A DNA stretch of 64,000 bases. It comes from Streptomyces sp. MJM8645. GTDB taxonomy: Bacteria > Actinomycetota > Actinomycetes > Streptomycetales > Streptomycetaceae. Made by a program: the position numbers and the translations under genes. The DNA is taken from contig NZ_LJJF01000001.1 in the NCBI RefSeq assembly GCF_001625365.1, positions 4,809,501 to 4,873,500 on the forward strand. Reading direction: 5' to 3'. The notes below the pieces were generated by a model. The model worked only from the letters and a program-made list of their open reading frames with translations, was not told where the DNA came from and made no database searches. Each line of letters opens with the position of its first letter. The first letter of the stretch is position 1. This document shows, piece after piece, positions 58,394 through 64,000 of the stretch.

Positions 58394-59221
58394 CTAGGCA
58401 GCGTGCTTCCTCGACTTCTGTTTGCAGTAGGTCGGAGTGATGGCGTGGCAGTTCGGGCAGAGCAGCCGCAGGTTGTCCGGCCGGTTGTCCGACCAGTCCC
58501 CATTGATGTGGTCCACCTCCAGCGTCATCGGGTGCCCGCGCCACTCGGGGCCGGTGCTGCAGCCCTCGCACTCTTGCGGCCTGCCGAGTTCGTTCAGCGC
58601 GCTACGGATTCGCGAGCCGGGGAGCCGCTTGGCCCCCCAGGGGCGCTGAGCGAGGAGTTGTTCGGCGGGGATTCTGGTGGGGGCATGCTTGCCGCGGCCG
58701 TGGGCCTGCCCGGTGAAGTGTGAGGTGTCGATGCCGAGTGCCTTGATGCGGCGCCCGATGTGGGCCTGGGTGCCACCGGCCTGACGCTGGTCGAGGTAGC
58801 GCACGACTCCGGCCACGCTGTGCGAGGCCACGACGGCCTCCTGGAGGAGTTCCCGGGTGTAGACGGTTCCGGGCGACGGGAAGTGGGACGTGTCGATGCC
58901 GTATGCCTTGGCCTTCCGCCGCAGGTAGGAGCGGTTGTACTGGTTGGGTTCGCGGTCGAGTGCGATCAGCATCTCGTCGAGCGTGGTTGCGGCAGCAGCG
59001 ACCTCGGCCAGCACCTCCTTCGAGTACTGGCGCTGCCTGTAGGCGCGGCATCCCTCCTGGGCGAAGTGCGAGGTGTCGATGCCGTAGTGCCGGAGTCGCC
59101 GGCTCAGGTAGCTGTGCGTGCCGCCCGCCATCGGCACGCCGAGCTTTCGCATCATGTCGTTGACGTTGCTGGACTCGGCCGCGAGCGACGCGAGCAGTTC
59201 GCGGGTGTACTTGACCGGCAT
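58394..59221 (-). CDS. HNH endonuclease with three HTH-like repeats
   Basis: A 275-residue protein. Residues 1-170 hold three repeats of about 55 residues, each starting YT/YS-(R/K)E-(L/V)L and ending GIDTSHF, with a helix-turn-helix look (NVNDMMRKLGVPMAGGTHSY; SVAGVVRYLDQRQAGGTQAH). The C-terminus is an HNH nuclease: a Cys pair region (CEGCSTGPEW), LEVDHINGDWSDNRPDNLRL and LCPNCHAITPTYC. Similar proteins occur in phages and actinobacterial genomes as solitary homing-type nucleases. It lies 65 bases from the 5' end of tRNA-Leu. No insert boundaries are visible. Confidence 0.85.
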   Translation of the reverse strand: MPVKYTRELLASLAAESSNVNDMMRKLGVPMAGGTHSYLSRRLRHYGIDTSHFAQEGCRAYRQRQYSKEVLAEVAAAATTLDEMLIALDREPNQYNRSYLRRKAKAYGIDTSHFPSPGTVYTRELLQEAVVASHSVAGVVRYLDQRQAGGTQAHIGRRIKALGIDTSHFTGQAHGRGKHAPTRIPAEQLLAQRPWGAKRLPGSRIRSALNELGRPQECEGCSTGPEWRGHPMTLEVDHINGDWSDNRPDNLRLLCPNCHAITPTYCKQKSRKHAA

Positions 59222-59370
59222 GGTTGTTCCCCTTCGGGCAGTGGTTCGCCCGTCCCCCGGTGTGCGAACGATCGGTGGGGGATTTGGTTACGGGTGACGG
59301 GGTTTCGGCCAGGGGGTGACTTGTTGTCGTCGGTGGGGTGACCGGCGGGGTTGGGGGTTTGATTACCAAT

Positions 59371-59412
59371 TGGTACAGACCTATTGACCTATGTGGTTCA
59401 GACCACATAGCT
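59371..59412 (+). promoter_or_regulatory. chitinase promoter with paired 12-base direct repeats
   Basis: TGGTACAGACCT (59371-59382) and TGGTTCAGACCA (59394-59405) resemble the 12-base direct repeats (consensus TGGTCCAGACCT) known from Streptomyces chitinase promoters, which also overlap the DasR half-site pattern. A TTGACC -35 (59384) and ATAGCT -10 (59407) with a 17-base spacer are interleaved with the repeats. This predicts repression by glucose/DasR and induction by chitin. Confidence 0.75.
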
Positions 59413-59486
59413 TCGGCGCCAATTGCAATCCCCCACGTGCGTGCTCCCCCACAGGCACGCGCCGACACTCTCTCCCGGAGGACCGA

Positions 59487-61976
<2,490 letters not shown>

Positions 61977-61998
61977 CGGCGCCCTGAGGTGAGAGACG

Positions 61999-62039
61999 GC
62001 GGTGGCGGTGCACCCGGTCGGGGGGTGTGCCGCCACCGC
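61999..62039. terminator. terminator between chitinase and bcp
   Basis: GCGGTGGCGG and CCGCCACCGC with an inner CACCC/GGGTG stem, between two convergent genes. Likely bidirectional. Confidence 0.7.
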
Positions 62040-62101
62040 TTCGTTCAGCGAGGTGCCAGGCGAGCGGGGTGCCGGGCGCCGGGGCGTCAGGCCGTCGAGC
62101 G

Positions 62102-62578
62102 TCAGGCCGTCTCGACCTTGAGGTCGCGCAGCAGCTTGGCGACGTGCCCGGTGGCCTTCACGTTGTACAGCGCGCGCTCGACCTTGCCCTGCTCGTCCAC
62201 GATCACGGTGGAGCGGATCACGCCGACGTAGGTGCGGCCGTAGTTCTGCTTCTCGCCGTAGGCGCCGTAGGCCTCCAGCACCTGGTGGTCCGGGTCGGAC
62301 ACCAGGGTGACCTTGAGGTTCTCGGCCTCGCGGAACTTGCCGAGCTTCTCCGGCTTGTCCGGGGAGACGCCGATGACGTCGTAGCCGGCGCCGGCGAGGA
62401 CCTCCAGGTTGTCGGTGAAGTCGCAGGCCTGCTTGGTGCAGCCGGGGGTGAGCGCGGCCGGGTAGAAGTAGACGATGACCTTGCGACCCAGGTGGTCGGC
62501 GAGGGACACCTGGTTGCCGTCGGCGTCGGACAGGCTGAAGGCGGGCGCGGTGTCGCCGGGCTGGAGACGCTCACTCAC
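62102..62578 (-). CDS. bcp: thiol peroxidase, BCP/PrxQ type
   Basis: A 158-residue peroxiredoxin that reduces peroxides with thioredoxin. Peroxidatic Cys47 and resolving Cys52 are in YPAALTPGCTKQACDF, the five-residue spacing of the PrxQ class. The TPGCT motif and the downstream Arg (YGRTYVGVIRSTVIVD) complete the site. ATG at 62578. It is single-gene and divergent from the DUF3618 gene. Confidence 0.95.
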   Translation of the reverse strand: MSERLQPGDTAPAFSLSDADGNQVSLADHLGRKVIVYFYPAALTPGCTKQACDFTDNLEVLAGAGYDVIGVSPDKPEKLGKFREAENLKVTLVSDPDHQVLEAYGAYGEKQNYGRTYVGVIRSTVIVDEQGKVERALYNVKATGHVAKLLRDLKVETA

Positions 62579-62706
62579 GGGTAAATCTCCTGTTGCTGGG
62601 GCGGGCGGTCATAGCACGGCAAACTTACCTCCGATGGTGGGTGGGGTCGCGCGGCCGTGCTCGGCAACTGACAGACTGGGTCAGTCGCACAGGACAACAT
62701 CAGCAA

Positions 62707-63066
62707 GTGAATGGGGTGGCCCGAGTGGGCGAGGCGAGCACGAAGGACAAGTCGGCGCGGACGACCGCCCAGATCGAGGCGGACATCTCCCGGACCCGCA
62801 CCCAGCTGGCGGCCACCCTGGACGAGCTGGCCGTGCGCGTCCACCCGAGCACGATCAGCGCCCAGGTGAAGGCGAAGGCCGTGGCCGCCGTCGAGGAGAA
62901 GGCCGGCCGGGCGTACGTGGCCGCCAACGGCGTGGTGGAGAAGGTGCGGGCGCAGTTCGTGGACGAGAAGGGGCAGCCGCGCACGGAGCGGATCGTCCCG
63001 GCCGCGCTGGTCGGCGTGGGCGTGCTGCTGCTGGTGGCTTCCGCCCGGAAGCGTCGCAAGGGCTGA
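62707..63066 (+). CDS. DUF3618 family membrane-associated protein
   Basis: A 119-residue protein. The N-terminal motif TAQIEADISRTRTQLAATLD and ELAVRVHPSTI define DUF3618, an actinobacterial family of small proteins. A basic/acidic middle (about 55-95) is followed by a C-terminal membrane helix (VPAALVGVGVLLLVAS) and a Lys/Arg tail. Function unknown; many relatives occur near membrane stress genes. Start uncertain: GTG at 62707 is taken, but GTGs at 62716 and 62725 are also possible. Confidence 0.82.
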   Translation: MNGVARVGEASTKDKSARTTAQIEADISRTRTQLAATLDELAVRVHPSTISAQVKAKAVAAVEEKAGRAYVAANGVVEKVRAQFVDEKGQPRTERIVPAALVGVGVLLLVASARKRRKG

Positions 63067-63112
63067 ACGGGCGCGGGGTGAGGGCCGGGCGCGGGAGGCG
63101 TCCGGCCTTCGG

Positions 63113-63202
63113 CGTGCCCGGGCCGGAAGGTGTGCCCGGGCCTGGGAGGTGTGTCCGGGCCCAGGGTGTGCCCTGACCTGGGGGTGTGCCCGGCCCCGCG
63201 GG
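63113..63202. repeat. degenerate tandem repeat upstream of GroES-like gene
   Basis: About five imperfect copies, 16-19 bases each, of a unit close to GTGTGCCCGGGCCTGGGAG. They fill the gap between the DUF3618 and GroES-like genes, ending about 65 bases before the GTG start. Confidence 0.65.
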
Positions 63203-63268
63203 TGCCGCGGCTTCCCGCATGCCGGGCCAGCGTCACGCCGCGTGCCCGGGGGCGGTACCTTCGGGATC

Positions 63269-63670
63269 GTGAGTACGAACGACGAACCGACCCCGCAGGC
63301 CCCCTCCGCCGCACCCGAGTACGAGGCGGCGCGGCACGACCGGTTGGGCGAGAAGCTGCCGATCCGGATGCTGCACGACCGCGTGCTGGTGCGGATCGAG
63401 GGCAGTGAGGGTGAGCGCCGCTCGACCGGCGGCATCCTGATCCCCGCGACCGCGGAGCTGTCCAAGCGCTGCACCTGGGCGGAGGCCGTCGCGGTGGGCC
63501 AGAGCGTCCGCTCGGTGGAGCCGGGCGACCGCGTCCTGTACGACCCGGAGGACAAGCTGGAGGTCGAGGTCCGCGGCGCCACCTACGTGCTGCTGCGCGA
63601 GCGTGACCTGCACGCGGTGGCGGCGACCCGCTTCGGCGACACGGAGGGCTCGACCGGGCTCTACCTCTGA
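63269..63670 (+). CDS. GroES-family co-chaperone paralog
   Basis: A 133-residue GroES-fold protein: PIRMLHDRVLVRIEGSEGER, STGGILIPATAELSKRCTWA (mobile loop and following strand), VEPGDRVLYDPEDKLEVEVR and YVLLRERDLHAV. True GroES is about 100 residues; this one has a 30-residue N-terminal tail, carries Cys in the strand where GroES has none, and is not followed by a groEL. It is likely a divergent actinobacterial paralog. GTG start at 63269. Confidence 0.85.
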   Translation: MSTNDEPTPQAPSAAPEYEAARHDRLGEKLPIRMLHDRVLVRIEGSEGERRSTGGILIPATAELSKRCTWAEAVAVGQSVRSVEPGDRVLYDPEDKLEVEVRGATYVLLRERDLHAVAATRFGDTEGSTGLYL

Positions 63671-63740
63671 ACCTCTGAGCACGGGCGTGGCGTGAGCCGG
63701 TCGGGGCGGTGCCCCGGCCGGCTCCTTGCGTCGTCCGGCC

Positions 63741-63793
63741 CTGTCGGTGGTGGGCGCGCTAGGGGCCGGGCCTGTCGGTGGTGGGCGCTAGGG
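63741..63793. repeat. tandem near-duplicate before the last gene
   Basis: CTGTCGGTGGTGGGCGCGCT with AGGG (63741-63764) is repeated at 63772-63793 with two bases missing. It ends eight bases before the ATG at 63801. Confidence 0.7.
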
Positions 63794-63800
63794 TCCCGGC

Positions 63801-64000
63801 ATGACGAGGCGTGTGCCGGTGATCGGCGAGGGTGAGCGGCGGGCCCGGGTGGGGCGGCGGCAGTTGCTGGCGCCGTCGGTGCGGGTGGCGCGGGTGGAGC
63901 AGGTGGCGGACGCGCTGGTGGGGCTGCACGCGTCGGACCCGGCGACGGTGTACCTGTCGGCGTGCGCGCGGCTGGCCGAGCCGTCGGCGGCGGAGGTGGA
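63801..64000 (+). CDS. AlkZ-like winged-helix protein (5' part)
   Basis: The first 66 codons of a gene that runs off the right edge. The start MTRRVPVIGEGERRARVGRR is followed by QLLAPSVRVARVEQVADALV and GLHASDPATVYLSACARLAE. The V(A/V)GLHA(S/T)DPATVYLSA pattern is typical of the winged-helix AlkZ/YcaQ family, which includes DNA glycosylases for alkylated or crosslinked bases. The catalytic part is outside the window. Confidence 0.75.
   Translation, partial: MTRRVPVIGEGERRARVGRRQLLAPSVRVARVEQVADALVGLHASDPATVYLSACARLAEPSAAEV

Overview
The window is very GC-rich, with C/G-ending codons, many GTG/TTG starts and 4-base start/stop overlaps. It carries two SsgA-family genes, mycosin and WXG100-type genes, and DasR-type (dre) operators at aminosugar genes. 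Together these point to Streptomycetaceae (Streptomyces or Kitasatospora). From memory, the gene order resembles the chromosomal core region of S. coelicolor between murA and bcp, including the nagF/nagE1/nagE2 PTS genes and an hpdA/hpdR-like pair. I could not run an alignment to confirm this.

Layout. 1-3.3 kb: 5' end of murA (minus), a YqgE/AlgH protein, a DUF3039 protein and a cytosolic GH20 hexosaminidase behind a dre site. 3.6-8 kb: three coupled subunits of a molybdenum hydroxylase (FAD, 2Fe-2S with a long repetitive tail, Mo-binding subunit lacking the usual catalytic Glu). 8.06 kb: tRNA-Cys. 8.2-8.6 kb: a guanidine-III riboswitch and its SMR (Gdx) exporter. 8.7-11.5 kb: MFS transporter and a Tat lipoprotein with a deacetylase-like look. 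11.9-16.4 kb: coupled operon of class F sortase, esterase and MprF/DUF2156 protein. 16.5-22.8 kb: SsgA-like protein, DEAD/DEAH helicase, IclR regulator, Lon-like protease, AsnC/Lrp regulator, truncated 4-hydroxyphenylpyruvate dioxygenase (HPPD) and a membrane-anchored hypothetical protein. 23-27 kb: OmpR two-component system followed by a GH18 chitinase. 27-32 kb: GT87 mannosyltransferase-like protein, second SsgA-like protein and two RDD proteins. 32.5-37.6 kb: endonuclease V, a small type VII secretion-like module (two ESX-type proteins and a mycosin), DinB protein and sigma-like protein. 38-39 kb: gene-poor stretch with a possible remnant of a cation diffusion facilitator. 39-47.9 kb: AbiEi/DUF559 protein, pncA, pncB, clpS, DUF2017, amino acid permease, the Mec / leader peptide / CysO / CysM cysteine module, and a PemK-like protein. 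48-51.8 kb: HTH protein, MBL hydrolase, and a two-gene flavin monooxygenase operon preceded by a second Cys-ending leader peptide. 52-56 kb: N-acetylglucosamine PTS (two EIIC, one EIIB) with dre operators. 56-64 kb: rph, lipoprotein, rdgB, tRNA-Leu, HNH endonuclease, multidomain chitinase, bcp, DUF3618 protein, GroES-like protein and the start of an AlkZ-like gene.

How it works together. Chitin and GlcNAc use dominates: two secreted chitinases, a hexosaminidase, GlcNAc PTS uptake and four dre or chitinase-type operators imply DasR coordination. A second theme is sulfur: Mec/CysO/CysM and a monooxygenase pair, each following a short open frame with a related motif ending in cysteine and a C-rich stretch, which suggests attenuation by cysteine supply. 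The most notable finds are the guanidine-III riboswitch, the paired leader peptides, the CysO C-terminal extension past Gly-Gly, the half-length HPPD, the mosaic type VII module and the atypical molybdenum hydroxylase.
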